A DNA stretch of 64,000 nucleotides from Streptococcus sanguinis SK49 (GTDB taxonomy: Bacteria; Bacillota; Bacilli; Lactobacillales; Streptococcaceae). Below the pieces are notes generated by a model that did not search any database, was not told the DNA's origin, and saw only the letters and a program-made list of their open reading frames with translations. The stretch spans positions 124,001 to 188,000 of the forward strand of contig NZ_GL890986.1 in NCBI RefSeq assembly GCF_000212815.1, read 5' to 3'. Position numbers and translations under genes: made by a program. Positions within the stretch are counted from its first letter, which is position 1; every line of letters starts with the position of its first letter. Of the stretch, positions 10,459 through 18,666 are shown piece after piece.

Positions 10459-10486
10459 GATAATTTTTTCATCCATTTAAAATAAA

Positions 10487-11242
10487 CTAGGAAATAATCT
10501 TGGTATAAACTTCCAGTTCTTCCTGAGCATTTTCAGACATCTGGTCCGTGATAACAGCTGTAATATCTGCCAAAGGACAGATAGAAGTGAAATCTTCCTT
10601 GCCAATCTTTGAAGAATCAATCAGCAGGTAGGTCTCTGTCGAGCGCTCCAAAGCTAGCTTCTGGGTGTAGGCTTCTTCAAAAGAAGAAGTCATAATCTGA
10701 CCATTTTTGATACCATTGCCGCTGAAAAACATCTTGGTAAAATACATCTTGTCCATGATGGCATTGGTCATCTCACCAACAAAGGCTTGAGTCGCTTCCC
10801 GCATCTCCCCACCAAGTAGAAAGACTTTGAAGGTATCCGACTTCTTCTTCAAAAGATCGTGAAAAATCGGAAGGCAGTTGGTAATCACGCGCAGATGCTG
10901 ATTGCTGATTTCCTCAGCTAGCACTTCCACAGAAGTCCCAGGTCCAAGAAAAATAGTGTCGCCATCTTCAATCAGCTCCACAGCCTTCTTGGCCACAGTC
11001 CGCTTGGCCTCGATATTCTGATAAAGCTTCTCTTCATGAGGGATTTCTCTATACTTGAGGTGCTGATTACTCTTAGCCCCACCGTGAACACGAGTCAGCA
11101 GCCCTTTACTTTCCAACTCTATCAAGTCCCGCCGAACCGTCATATCAGATACCTTCATAGTCTCCACAATATCCGCAACCGTCACCGTTCCCGCTCGATC
11201 AACCAGCTTAACTATTTCGTCTTGTCTCTGATTTTTACCCAT
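10487..11242 (-). CDS. lacR: Lactose phosphotransferase system repressor (DeoR family)
   Basis: LacR (251 residues) represses the lac operons and is induced by tagatose 6-phosphate in relatives. The N-terminal winged helix-turn-helix spans about residues 6-57 (RQDEIVKLVDRAGTVTVAD...MTVRRDLIELESKGLLTRVHGGA), followed by the sugar-phosphate sensing DeoR domain (FLGPGTSVEVLAEEI). It has its own promoter and an operator-like repeat, so autoregulation is likely, and it lies directly upstream of lacA. Confidence 0.95.
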   Translation of the reverse strand: MGKNQRQDEIVKLVDRAGTVTVADIVETMKVSDMTVRRDLIELESKGLLTRVHGGAKSNQHLKYREIPHEEKLYQNIEAKRTVAKKAVELIEDGDTIFLGPGTSVEVLAEEISNQHLRVITNCLPIFHDLLKKKSDTFKVFLLGGEMREATQAFVGEMTNAIMDKMYFTKMFFSGNGIKNGQIMTSSFEEAYTQKLALERSTETYLLIDSSKIGKEDFTSICPLADITAVITDQMSENAQEELEVYTKIIS

Positions 11243-11273
11243 ACTTTATCCTCTCTATACATTGGTTTTGTTT

Positions 11274-11326
11274 ATTATAACTCATTTTTCTGTTTTTTTC
11301 TATATTTTTTGTTTGTTTTAAACAAA
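11274..11326 (-). promoter_or_regulatory. lacR promoter with operator-like repeat
   Basis: A minus-strand TATAAT occupies 11274-11279; the -35 is poor. Farther upstream TTTGTTT and AAACAAA (11312-11326) are inverted around one base. The TTTTGTTTATT next to the -10 repeats the half-site seen before lacA. Confidence 0.5.
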
Positions 11327-11356
11327 ATAGAAGGTTTGTGATATGGTATCGGACAT

Positions 11357-11392
11357 AAAAAAGCACCTCGCAATGATCTGCAAGATGCTTTT
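11357..11392 (-). terminator. Terminator after the 44-residue membrane peptide gene
   Basis: AAAAGCACCTCGCA pairs imperfectly with TGCAAGATGCTTTT. The longer T run is on the minus strand, matching the small gene at 11501-11635. Confidence 0.7.
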
Positions 11393-11500
11393 ATACTACA
11401 TATATTTTTAATAAAAAAGGATAGCAAAAATTGCCACCCAATTTAAAGGTAAATCTTACCCCCAAAACTTTATTATGAAATCCCATCTGCTTTTATTATC

Positions 11501-11635
11501 CTACTTCTTCTGATCCAAAATCGCAGTTCCCAGACTAATAACAACCAGAAAAGCTGCTAATAAAGGGTTAAGTGGAAAAAGAATGACAACTAAAAGCAGC
11601 AACAACGTAAGTGATGCAATTTTCACTGTTTTCAT
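11501..11635 (-). CDS. 44-residue single-pass membrane peptide
   Basis: A short frame starts MKTVKIASLTLLLLL, continues as one long hydrophobic segment with a Pro-Leu-Asn-Pro break and ends ILDQKK. It has a well-placed AGGAG about 7 bases before the ATG, a consensus promoter (11666-11694) and a terminator (11357-11392), so it is a complete transcription unit. I do not recognise a family. A small membrane regulator or a type-I-toxin-like peptide are both possible, but no antisense partner is evident. Confidence 0.7.
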   Translation of the reverse strand: MKTVKIASLTLLLLLVVILFPLNPLLAAFLVVISLGTAILDQKK

Positions 11636-11665
11636 AATATAACTCCTAAAACTTTTTCAATAGAA

Positions 11666-11694
11666 ATTATACACATATATATATAGTTTGTCAA
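11666..11694 (-). promoter_or_regulatory. Perfect sigma-A promoter of the 44-residue peptide gene
   Basis: Minus-strand TTGACA (11689-11694) and TATAAT (11666-11671) are separated by 17 bases, a full consensus match. The spacer is an alternating TA run. Confidence 0.88.
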
Positions 11695-11746
11695 GCGATT
11701 TCACAGTTTTTTTATAGTTTTTTTCTTTAGGAAAAAAATTCTCTAA

Positions 11747-12616
11747 CTACTGCTTATAATAATATTCGTCAGCAGGTGCATTTCCTATGTTTTGACCGAA
11801 TAATAATCTTGGCTTAGCTTCATCAGATTCATCACCATATGGATTTCTAAAACCGATTTTAAATAAAGCAATCATTGCTCCAGTATTACCTGCACGTATA
11901 TTGAGTGTTGGAAACTTAGCATTTGAAACAGAATTTGGAGAAATAGTCTCATTTCTGCTTGTTTTTCCACCAGAAGTTATGGTTACTTCTTCACCACGCC
12001 CATTTTTCCAAACTCCAGCTAAAGATTCAAAATCACCCTTCATAATAGCTTCCACATCTAAATCATGCTGCAGAATAGAACCATCTGTATTATTCAGAGA
12101 TCCATCTTCATTTTCCTCAGTAGTTCCGAAAAAATCATTTTGGTTGGCAAAAACCATTTCATGATTTGGGTTACCATCAGACATCGTAATAGTAACCAGA
12201 GGATTCTGCTTTTCTTTATACTTGAAAACACGAACTGTTATGGTAAAATCTGTATTCCCATCTGATTTTTGCATCTTGTCTGATGCAACTAAAGTTCCTC
12301 CTTCCGTCTTCCATTCAGTGGTAAACCGAGCGGATACTACTCCATCTGGAGTTCTATAGCTAATTTCCCATTTTTTCTCACTTCCAGTAAGTTGAGCCTT
12401 TTCACCGGTATTAGCAATATAATCTCCTACAATACTTATTCCACTTTCTGAATTAGTAGAATGTGCAGATGAACTGGATGTAAATGACATCACTTGTTTT
12501 TCATCAGTTCTCTTTTCCACCTTAGAACCAAAGAGGAAAAAAATCGTTACACCTATAATTATTATCATTATTGTACCAATTATATATAAAAGTTTAGTCC
12601 TGCCCCACTTATTCAT
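11747..12616 (-). CDS. Membrane-anchored extracytoplasmic protein, DUF6287-like
   Basis: This 289-residue protein has one N-terminal membrane anchor (about residues 7-30, KLLYIIGTIMIIIIGVTIFF) and a Ser-rich linker. A beta-rich outer part contains DVEAIMKGDFESLAGVWKNG, which I associate with the streptococcal DUF6287 domain (moderate certainty). The frame opens at a TTG (12640), but GGAGG lies just before the ATG at 12616, which I take as the start. Codon use is AT-rich relative to metG beside it. Function unknown. Confidence 0.7.
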   Translation of the reverse strand: MNKWGRTKLLYIIGTIMIIIIGVTIFFLFGSKVEKRTDEKQVMSFTSSSSAHSTNSESGISIVGDYIANTGEKAQLTGSEKKWEISYRTPDGVVSARFTTEWKTEGGTLVASDKMQKSDGNTDFTITVRVFKYKEKQNPLVTITMSDGNPNHEMVFANQNDFFGTTEENEDGSLNNTDGSILQHDLDVEAIMKGDFESLAGVWKNGRGEEVTITSGGKTSRNETISPNSVSNAKFPTLNIRAGNTGAMIALFKIGFRNPYGDESDEAKPRLLFGQNIGNAPADEYYYKQ

Positions 12617-12652
12617 TACTTGACATTCCTCCGGTTTCAAACTTTTATTATT

Positions 12653-12681
12653 AGTATACTCTATTTCATTCTCTTAGTAAA
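12653..12681 (-). promoter_or_regulatory. Promoter of the DUF6287-like gene
   Basis: Minus-strand TTTACT (12676-12681) and TATACT (12653-12658) are 17 bases apart, about 35 bases before the chosen start. Confidence 0.65.
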
Positions 12682-12760
12682 ACAGATGAATGAAAATCTC
12701 TCACATATAGTAATCTATCCAAGCTATTATTTTGCCTTTTCTCAAAAATTTCTAAAGAAA

Positions 12761-12778
12761 AAACCGCTTATGCGATTT
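12761..12778 (-). terminator. Probable metG terminator
   Basis: On the minus strand AAATCGC pairs with GCGGTTT (one G-U pair) around a four-base loop and is followed by a T-rich run, about 70 bases after metG. Confidence 0.5.
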
Positions 12779-12849
12779 CTTCTCTCTATATATAAGATAA
12801 ACTTATTTCGTATTATCAATCAACTAACAAAACCGTTTTAAAATCTCTT

Positions 12850-14847
12850 TTATCCAATCAAACTGCCATTTGGGACCTTTTCATCCACAGTAAGGAGAGT
12901 CAGTTGGTCACCGTGTTCAGCTGAGAGAATCATACCTTGGCTGATACGGCCCATCATTTTGCGCGGTTTGAGGTTGGCTACGATTTGGACTTTCTTGCCG
13001 ACCAGTTCTTGCTCATTTGGATAGTATTTAGCAATGCCAGAAAGGATTTGGCGGTCCTCACCATCACCTGCATCCAAACGGAACTGAAGAAGCTTATCCG
13101 AGCCTTCAACTTTAAACACCTCTTTGACTTCTGCGACACGGATTTCCACCTTATCAAAGTCGTCAAACTTGATTTCCTTGCGGTTAAGTTTGAGCTCGAC
13201 TTCTTCTGGATTCCATTCTTTTTCAACCGCAGGTTTGTTGCCTTCCATTTGTCCCTTGATATAAGTAATTTCTTCTTCCATATCCAGACGTGGGAAGATT
13301 GGTGTCCCTTTCTCTACAACTGTCAGACCTGCTGGGAGTTGGTCAATTGCTAGATTTTCCAGAGAAGCAGCTTGAGGCAAGCCAAGTTGACTGAGGACAG
13401 CCTTGCTCGTTTCCATCATGAAAGGCTCAATCATGTGGGCCACAACACGAAGACTGGCAGCCAAGTGGCTCATAACACTTGCAAGTTGATTGCGGAGGGC
13501 CTCATCCTTAGCCAAGACCCAAGGAGCAGTTTCATCAATGTATTTATTGGTACGAGAGATAAGCGTCCAGACTGCTTCTAGGGCGCGTGGGTAGTCTACC
13601 GCATCCATGTATTTGTAGTAGTCATCGATAGATTGAGCTGCTACCTGAGCCAGAGGTCCGTCAAAGTCTGTCACATTTTCTTCATAAGTTGGTACTTGAC
13701 CGTCGAAGTACTTGTTAATCATGGAAACAGTACGGTTGAGGAGGTTCCCAAGGTCATTAGCTAACTCATAGTTGATACGACCTACATAGTCCTCAGGAGT
13801 AAAGGTTCCGTCTGAACCAACTGGAAGACTGCGCATGAGGTAATAACGCAGGGCATCCAAGCCATAGCGTTCTACCAGCATTTCAGGATAGACCACATTG
13901 CCCTTGGATTTGGACATCTTGCCATCCTTCATGACAAACCAGCCGTGAGCAATCAAGCGGTCGGGCAGCTTAATATCCAGCATCATGAGCAGGATTGGCC
14001 AGTAGATAGAATGGAAACGCAGAATGTCCTTGCCCACCATGTGGAAGACTGTTCCATTCCAGAATTTATCGTAGTTAGCATGATCATCCTGACCGTAGCC
14101 AAGTGCTGTCGCATAGTTGAGTAGTGCATCAATCCAGACATAAATAACGTGTTTAGGGTTAGATGGTACCGGCACGCCCCAAGTAAAGGTCGTCCGAGAT
14201 ACAGCTAGGTCTTCCAGACCTGGCTCAATGAAGTTTTTCAGCATTTCATTGAGACGTCCGTCTGGTGTGATAAAGTCTGGATGAGATTTGAAAAATTCTA
14301 CCAAGCGGTCTTGGTACTTGCTGAGGCGCAGGAAGTAAGACTCTTCTGATACCCACTCCACTTCATGTCCAGATGGCGCAATTCCACCAGTTACTTTCCC
14401 ATTTTCATCACGGAAGACTTCTGCCAGCTGGCTTTCTGTGAAGAATTCCTCATCTGATACAGAATACCAGCCTGAATATTCACCCAAGTAGATATCATCT
14501 CGGGCTAAGAGTCGTTCAAAGACATCGGCTACAACCTTTTCATGGTAGTCATCGGTCGTCCGGATAAACTTATCATAAGAAATATCCAGCAGTTTCCAGA
14601 GTTCCTTGACCCCAACCGCCATACCATCTACATAAGCTTGAGGACTGATACCAACTTCTTCAGCTTTTTGCTGAATCTTCTGTCCATGCTCATCAAGACC
14701 AGTCAGATAGAAAACATCGTAGCCCATGAGACGCTTGTAACGAGCTAAAACATCACAAGCAATGGTCGTATAGGCAGACCCGATGTGGAGCTTACCAGAT
14801 GGGTAATAAATAGGTGTCGTAATATAAAACGATTGTTTCTCAGTCAT
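12850..14847 (-). CDS. metG: Methionyl-tRNA synthetase
   Basis: This class I synthetase of 665 residues charges tRNA-Met. The HIGH-type motif is HIGS at residue 21, and KMSKS lies in [12 protein letters not shown]. After the anticodon-binding helical domain, the C-terminal 110 residues form the dimerising tRNA-binding OB-fold ([20 protein letters not shown]...GRISQGMIL). The long form with this appendage is usual in streptococci. Its own -10 (GATATAATG) lies about 45 bases upstream. Confidence 0.97.
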   Translation of the reverse strand: MTEKQSFYITTPIYYPSGKLHIGSAYTTIACDVLARYKRLMGYDVFYLTGLDEHGQKIQQKAEEVGISPQAYVDGMAVGVKELWKLLDISYDKFIRTTDDYHEKVVADVFERLLARDDIYLGEYSGWYSVSDEEFFTESQLAEVFRDENGKVTGGIAPSGHEVEWVSEESYFLRLSKYQDRLVEFFKSHPDFITPDGRLNEMLKNFIEPGLEDLAVSRTTFTWGVPVPSNPKHVIYVWIDALLNYATALGYGQDDHANYDKFWNGTVFHMVGKDILRFHSIYWPILLMMLDIKLPDRLIAHGWFVMKDGKMSKSKGNVVYPEMLVERYGLDALRYYLMRSLPVGSDGTFTPEDYVGRINYELANDLGNLLNRTVSMINKYFDGQVPTYEENVTDFDGPLAQVAAQSIDDYYKYMDAVDYPRALEAVWTLISRTNKYIDETAPWVLAKDEALRNQLASVMSHLAASLRVVAHMIEPFMMETSKAVLSQLGLPQAASLENLAIDQLPAGLTVVEKGTPIFPRLDMEEEITYIKGQMEGNKPAVEKEWNPEEVELKLNRKEIKFDDFDKVEIRVAEVKEVFKVEGSDKLLQFRLDAGDGEDRQILSGIAKYYPNEQELVGKKVQIVANLKPRKMMGRISQGMILSAEHGDQLTLLTVDEKVPNGSLIG

Positions 14848-14953
14848 TTTTTAATCCTTTCAAGGCTAATGAAACCTTTTTTGATAGCACTTCATTATAT
14901 CATATTTTGTTAAGTTTGCGAAAAGACATTCATTTACAATAAAATCAATTAAA

Positions 14954-14977
14954 AAACCTAGAAAATATTCTAGGTTT
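14954..14977 (-). terminator. Terminator overlapping the DUF421 stop codon
   Basis: AAACCTAGAA and TTCTAGGTTT form a perfect 10-bp stem with a four-base loop. The stem includes two bases of the stop codon, and T-rich sequence follows on the minus strand. Confidence 0.75.
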
Positions 14978-15608
14978 AATAGGTCACAACATTCAAGTTG
15001 CCACTTTCATACTCTGCGATGAAGATATTCGAAATATCGGTGTATCCATCTTTAGCCAGTCTCTCCACCAGCCACTCTTCTGTTTTGTCAATAGACTCTA
15101 AAATATCAATCTGGACAACACCATCTGTGATAAGGGGATATTTAGGATTCTCTTCACCAGCCTGTACGATGATGAGTTGGCCGTTTTGCTCCAAAACTGC
15201 TCGCTTGACCTGCTTGAGCTGGAAAATACCTTGGCTGCGCAACTTCAAAGCTACATCTGCTGCTGAAAGACCAACAGAACGGCAGGCTTCAGGACTCAGT
15301 TCTCCATGCTTAATCAACGTTGTCGGCTTACCATCAATCAAATGCTTGACCGCACGGACATTGTTATTGAGCCACTTCAGGCTTAAAACCAAGATGGTCC
15401 ACATGATGAGAATGACTGCATACTGAAGAATGTTAATGGAGCTATTGTAAATCACCCCACCGATAATACCACCAAGGACATAGTTTTGAATCTGGTCGAT
15501 CGCTGAATTTGGCGCCAGATTGCCTTTTCCCGTCACATTGATGACAAAAACGAGTGAGAAAAGCCCCAGCGCTAGTTTAATTAGGATTTCAAGAAAATTC
15601 AATGTCAT
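14976..15608 (-). CDS. DUF421 (YetF-like) membrane protein
   Basis: This 210-residue protein has three N-terminal membrane segments (to about residue 80) and a soluble DUF421/YetF domain. The family is widespread in Firmicutes with no settled function. Its start overlaps the stop of the DUF3290 gene by four bases (ATGA), and DUF3290-DUF421 pairs are common in lactic bacteria, so the two probably act as one complex. Confidence 0.85.
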   Translation of the reverse strand: MTLNFLEILIKLALGLFSLVFVINVTGKGNLAPNSAIDQIQNYVLGGIIGGVIYNSSINILQYAVILIMWTILVLSLKWLNNNVRAVKHLIDGKPTTLIKHGELSPEACRSVGLSAADVALKLRSQGIFQLKQVKRAVLEQNGQLIIVQAGEENPKYPLITDGVVQIDILESIDKTEEWLVERLAKDGYTDISNIFIAEYESGNLNVVTY

Positions 15609-16060
15609 TTTTCAACCTCCACTATTTCGATATCTGTCGTCTTATGCAAGTCAATTTTTTCAAGCAGATATTTATCCGGCTCACTGCCGCTCATAGCCCG
15701 ATAAAAGTTTTTTCCGACCTTCAAAATCGCTCCATCCGTCGCGGCTGAAGTATTGACATAGACCTCCGACTTATCTACACCCAAGTCTTCTGAAATGACC
15801 TCAATAAAATGCAGAGAGGTTTGAAACTGGTTGTTAGAGTCTTGGTCAGTCTGAAAATTGCTAATGCCAATCAAGACCATGGCCACCAAAGCCAAAACAG
15901 AAATGATGGCTAGTTCCCGGAATTTTGAATCACGCTTATTGCGATAGGCCTTAAAAGCAAAAAATCCTGTCACAAGCAGCAACAAGACAGAAAGTGCAAC
16001 TGTCACCCAGTTTTGCTGACTAATCTGACTCAAAACATAATCATAAGAATAGAATTTCAT
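15605..16060 (-). CDS. DUF3290 family membrane protein
   Basis: This 151-residue protein has two membrane segments (about 18-36 and 47-66) and an extracytoplasmic domain of about 80 residues. The sequence SYDYVLSQISQQNW followed by the paired helices fits DUF3290. It is first in a two-gene operon with the DUF421 protein and has a strong promoter. Function unknown. Confidence 0.82.
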   Translation of the reverse strand: MKFYSYDYVLSQISQQNWVTVALSVLLLLVTGFFAFKAYRNKRDSKFRELAIISVLALVAMVLIGISNFQTDQDSNNQFQTSLHFIEVISEDLGVDKSEVYVNTSAATDGAILKVGKNFYRAMSGSEPDKYLLEKIDLHKTTDIEIVEVEK

Positions 16061-16086
16061 GGCTTCCCCCTATTTTTTCTCGCTAT

Positions 16087-16115
16087 ATTATAGAAAAATT
16101 TTCATCTTTTTTCAA
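16087..16115 (-). promoter_or_regulatory. Promoter of DUF3290-DUF421
   Basis: Minus-strand TTGAAA (16110-16115) and TATAAT (16087-16092) are 17 bases apart. Confidence 0.8.
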
Positions 16116-16156
16116 GCTTTCTTACAATCACTTTGCTATAAATCAGTTCTAAATTT

Positions 16157-16165
16157 TGTTATAAT
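16157..16165 (+). promoter_or_regulatory. Extended -10 promoter of exoA
   Basis: TGTTATAAT (TGn plus TATAAT) lies about 35 bases before the exoA start. No good -35 is present, as is usual for extended -10 promoters. Confidence 0.65.
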
Positions 16166-16200
16166 AAACTCAGCAAACTTCTACTAGAAAAGGAAATTTT

Positions 16201-17028
16201 ATGAAACTCATCTCTTGGAATATTGACTCTCTCAACGCTGCATTAACCAGTGATTCTGCCCGTGCTCAGCTTTCTCAGGCTGTCCTTCAAACCTTGCAAG
16301 CAGAAAATGCAGATATTATCGCCATTCAGGAAACAAAACTGTCTGCGTCTGGCCCGACTAAAAAACACTTGGAGATTTTGACAAATCTTTTCCCAGATTA
16401 TGAAAACACTTGGCGCTCCTCCCAAGAGCCGGCCCGCAAAGGCTATGCGGGAACCATGTTCCTCTACAAAAAAGAACTGACACCAACCGTAACCTTCCCA
16501 GAAATCGGCGCTCCGTCAACCATGGATGTCGAAGGCCGCATCATTACGCTGGAATTTGACGGTTTCTTTGTCACTCAAGTTTATACGCCTAATGCTGGCG
16601 ATGGCCTCAAACGCTTGGATGACCGTCAAGTCTGGGATGCCAAATACGCTGAATACTTGGCAACACTAGATGAACAAAAACCAGTCCTCGCTACTGGCGA
16701 CTACAATGTGGCCCACAAGGAAATTGACTTGGCCAATCCAGCCAGCAACCGCCGTTCACCAGGCTTTACTGACGAAGAGCGCGCTGGCTTCACCAACCTG
16801 CTGGCTAAAGGCTTCACCGATACCTTCCGCCACTTACACGGCGATATCCCTAACCAATACACTTGGTGGGCGCAGCGCAGCAAGACTTCTAAAATCAACA
16901 ATACAGGCTGGAGAATCGACTACTGGCTGACAAGCAACCGTGTAGCTGACAAGGTGACCAAGTCTGATATGATTGACTCCGGTGCGCGCCAAGACCACAC
17001 ACCGATTGTCATGGAGATTGAGCTCTAA
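16201..17028 (+). CDS. exoA: Exodeoxyribonuclease III / AP endonuclease
   Basis: This 275-residue endonuclease/exonuclease/phosphatase-fold enzyme is of the ExoIII/APE1 type used in base excision repair. Motifs are SWNIDSLNA at the N-terminus, the metal glutamate in IIAIQETKL, the Tyr in VYTPNAGDG, GDYNVAHKEIDLANP and the final SGARQDHTPIVMEIEL with the catalytic Asp-His. GGAAATTTT precedes the ATG. It is followed after 11 bases by a glyoxalase-fold gene. Confidence 0.94.
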   Translation: MKLISWNIDSLNAALTSDSARAQLSQAVLQTLQAENADIIAIQETKLSASGPTKKHLEILTNLFPDYENTWRSSQEPARKGYAGTMFLYKKELTPTVTFPEIGAPSTMDVEGRIITLEFDGFFVTQVYTPNAGDGLKRLDDRQVWDAKYAEYLATLDEQKPVLATGDYNVAHKEIDLANPASNRRSPGFTDEERAGFTNLLAKGFTDTFRHLHGDIPNQYTWWAQRSKTSKINNTGWRIDYWLTSNRVADKVTKSDMIDSGARQDHTPIVMEIEL

Positions 17029-17039
17029 GGAGAAAACGA

Positions 17040-17426
17040 ATGGACTATCAAGCTGTCATTCCCGAATTTGTGGTATCCAACATCGAAAAGTCGCGCCACT
17101 TCTACTGCGACTTGCTGGGATTCTCTGTCGAATATGAGCGTCCAGAGGAGAAATTTCTCTTCCTCTCACTTGAAGACTGCCAACTTATGCTAGAAGAAGG
17201 CAGCGTAGAAGAATTAGCCCAACTAACCTATCCTTTCGGGCGCGGTGTCAATATTTCCTTTGGCATTGAAGATGTCCCTCAGCTCCACCAAAAACTGCTG
17301 GAAGCAGACTACCCCATCCATCGTCCGCTGACGAAAAGAGAATTTCAAGTGGGAGATAGCTTTATTTATCCCCATGAATTTGCGATTTTGGATCCAGATG
17401 GTTATTTTTTAAGATTTAGTGAATAA
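17040..17426 (+). CDS. Glyoxalase/bleomycin-resistance (VOC) family protein
   Basis: This 128-residue single VOC unit has the paired beta-alpha-beta-beta-beta pattern (IPEFVVSNIEKSRHFYCDLLG; FAILDPDGYFLRFSE). VOC proteins include bleomycin-binding proteins and dioxygenases, and the substrate cannot be told from sequence. It is co-transcribed with exoA (AGGAG 7 bases before ATG). A role in protection from DNA-damaging compounds is suggested only by the neighbour. Confidence 0.82.
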   Translation: MDYQAVIPEFVVSNIEKSRHFYCDLLGFSVEYERPEEKFLFLSLEDCQLMLEEGSVEELAQLTYPFGRGVNISFGIEDVPQLHQKLLEADYPIHRPLTKREFQVGDSFIYPHEFAILDPDGYFLRFSE

Positions 17427-17427
17427 G

Positions 17428-17453
17428 AAAGCGAAGTCATTAGACCTCGCTTT
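17428..17453. terminator. Bidirectional terminator between the VOC gene and nth
   Basis: AAAGCGAAGTC pairs with GACCTCGCTTT (one mismatch) with A/T runs on both sides, between convergent genes. Confidence 0.82.
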
Positions 17454-18083
17454 TTAAATGTCTTTAAAGTTATAAAGTTGCGGATAGTGATCGCACTCGG
17501 GATTTTTAGGGTGACAGATGGCACGTCCAAAGTAAATCATGGCCTGATGGGCTGGCAGCCAACGTTCAGGTGGAAGGACCTCCATAACTCGCTTTTCTAC
17601 CTCAAGTGGCGTTGCCGACTTTTTAACGATATCATGGTGCTTGCAGATGCGCTCCACATGGGTATCGACAGCAAAGGCTGGAATACCAAAGCCCACACTC
17701 ATGACTACATTGGCCGTCTTGCGACCAACACCAGCTAGACTTTCCAATTCCGCCCGCGTTTGTGGTACTTGACCGTCAAAGTCGTCCAAAAGCTGCTGGG
17801 CGCATTTCTTCAAAAACTTGGCCTTGTTACGATAAAGACCTAGGCGGGAGATGTGTTTAGCAATGTCTGCTTCACCAGCAGTAGCCATATCCTGCGGAGT
17901 TGGATAGGCTTCAAACAGAGCCGGCGTTGCCTTATTGACCGCAGCATCTGTCGTCTGAGCCGACAGCATGACCGCTACCAAAAGCTCAAAGTGATTGCGA
18001 AAATCCAGACTGGGCTTGGCATCAGGAAAAAGAGCAATAATCTCTTCGATGACATGACGAGCCCGTTTTTTTGATAAAACCAT
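17454..18083 (-). CDS. nth: Endonuclease III, with an incomplete Fe-S cluster site
   Basis: This 209-residue HhH-GPD DNA glycosylase/AP lyase repairs oxidised pyrimidines. The helix-hairpin-helix and catalytic lysine are in LESLAGVGRKTANVV, and the catalytic Asp is in AFAVDTHVERI. The C-terminus has the first cysteine pair of the usual C-X6-C-X2-C-X5-C cluster motif (CHPKNPEC). The next ligands are replaced (DHYPQLYNF), so a 4Fe-4S cluster is unlikely. The catalytic residues are intact, so the enzyme is probably functional. Confidence 0.93.
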   Translation of the reverse strand: MVLSKKRARHVIEEIIALFPDAKPSLDFRNHFELLVAVMLSAQTTDAAVNKATPALFEAYPTPQDMATAGEADIAKHISRLGLYRNKAKFLKKCAQQLLDDFDGQVPQTRAELESLAGVGRKTANVVMSVGFGIPAFAVDTHVERICKHHDIVKKSATPLEVEKRVMEVLPPERWLPAHQAMIYFGRAICHPKNPECDHYPQLYNFKDI

Positions 18084-18113
18084 GATTCTTCTTTCTAAGA
18101 TTGAGATAGATTT

Positions 18114-18142
18114 ATTATATCATGAAAGGAAGAAGCTTCCAA
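18114..18142 (-). promoter_or_regulatory. Promoter of nth
   Basis: Minus-strand TTGGAA (18137-18142) and TATAAT (18114-18119) are 17 bases apart. Confidence 0.7.
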
Positions 18143-18177
18143 AAATCATGATTGAGAAAGCAGCTGGTCTTAATACT

Positions 18178-18531
18178 TTACAACCCCAACTCTCCATATG
18201 CCTTTCGGTAGCCAATCTGCAAGATTTGGTTATCTTGAACCAAGAGCGGTCGTTTAATCAGCATGCCGTCTGTCGATAATAAATCAGCAGCTTCCTGAGC
18301 AGACAAATGCGGCACCTTTTCTTTGAGACCTAGCTCACGGTATTTGAGGCCGCTGGTATTGAAAAAAGCCTTGATCTCAAAATCAGAATTCTGAATCCAG
18401 TCTAGGAGTTGGTCCCGGCTAGGTGTATTTTGGACAATATCCACTGCCTCAAAATCCACTCCTAATTGATTGAGCTCAGCCTTGGCCTTGCGGCAGGTAG
18501 AGCATTTTGGGTATTCGATAAATTGTAACAT
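18178..18531 (-). CDS. ArsC/Spx-family thioredoxin-fold protein
   Basis: This 117-residue protein of the arsenate reductase-like family has an N-terminal CSTCRK active-site motif (residues 10-15) and the conserved Arg-Pro of MLIKRPLLVQDNQILQIG. Members include Spx regulators, YffB-like reductases and ArsC. Lacking the usual Spx features, it is safest called ArsC-family; a redox role is likely and arsenate reduction unproven. No ars genes are nearby. Confidence 0.82.
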   Translation of the reverse strand: MLQFIEYPKCSTCRKAKAELNQLGVDFEAVDIVQNTPSRDQLLDWIQNSDFEIKAFFNTSGLKYRELGLKEKVPHLSAQEAADLLSTDGMLIKRPLLVQDNQILQIGYRKAYGELGL

Positions 18532-18598
18532 TGTTTTTCCTCCGTCCCTATGATAGCCCAGCTAGCTCCTTCTTGTCAAGCCGAGACTCATTAGAAAA

Positions 18599-18660
18599 AG
18601 CCGACAAGCGAAAGGCTTATCGGCTGATACAGACTTATCCCCTAGGGAACTATAGTCTGT
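18599..18660 (-). terminator. Tandem hairpins after serA
   Basis: Two stems follow serA. AGCCGATAAGC...GCTTGTCGGCT (18599-18625) has a T run on the minus strand and is the likely terminator. ACAGACTATA...TAAGTCTGT (18629-18660) lies between it and the stop codon. Confidence 0.65.
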
Positions 18661-18666
18661 TTTTTA

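Noticed and set aside
18629..18660. Plus-strand terminator after the ArsC-like gene region
   Set aside because: Although a T run follows on the plus strand, no plus-strand gene precedes it; it is more simply part of the serA 3' end.
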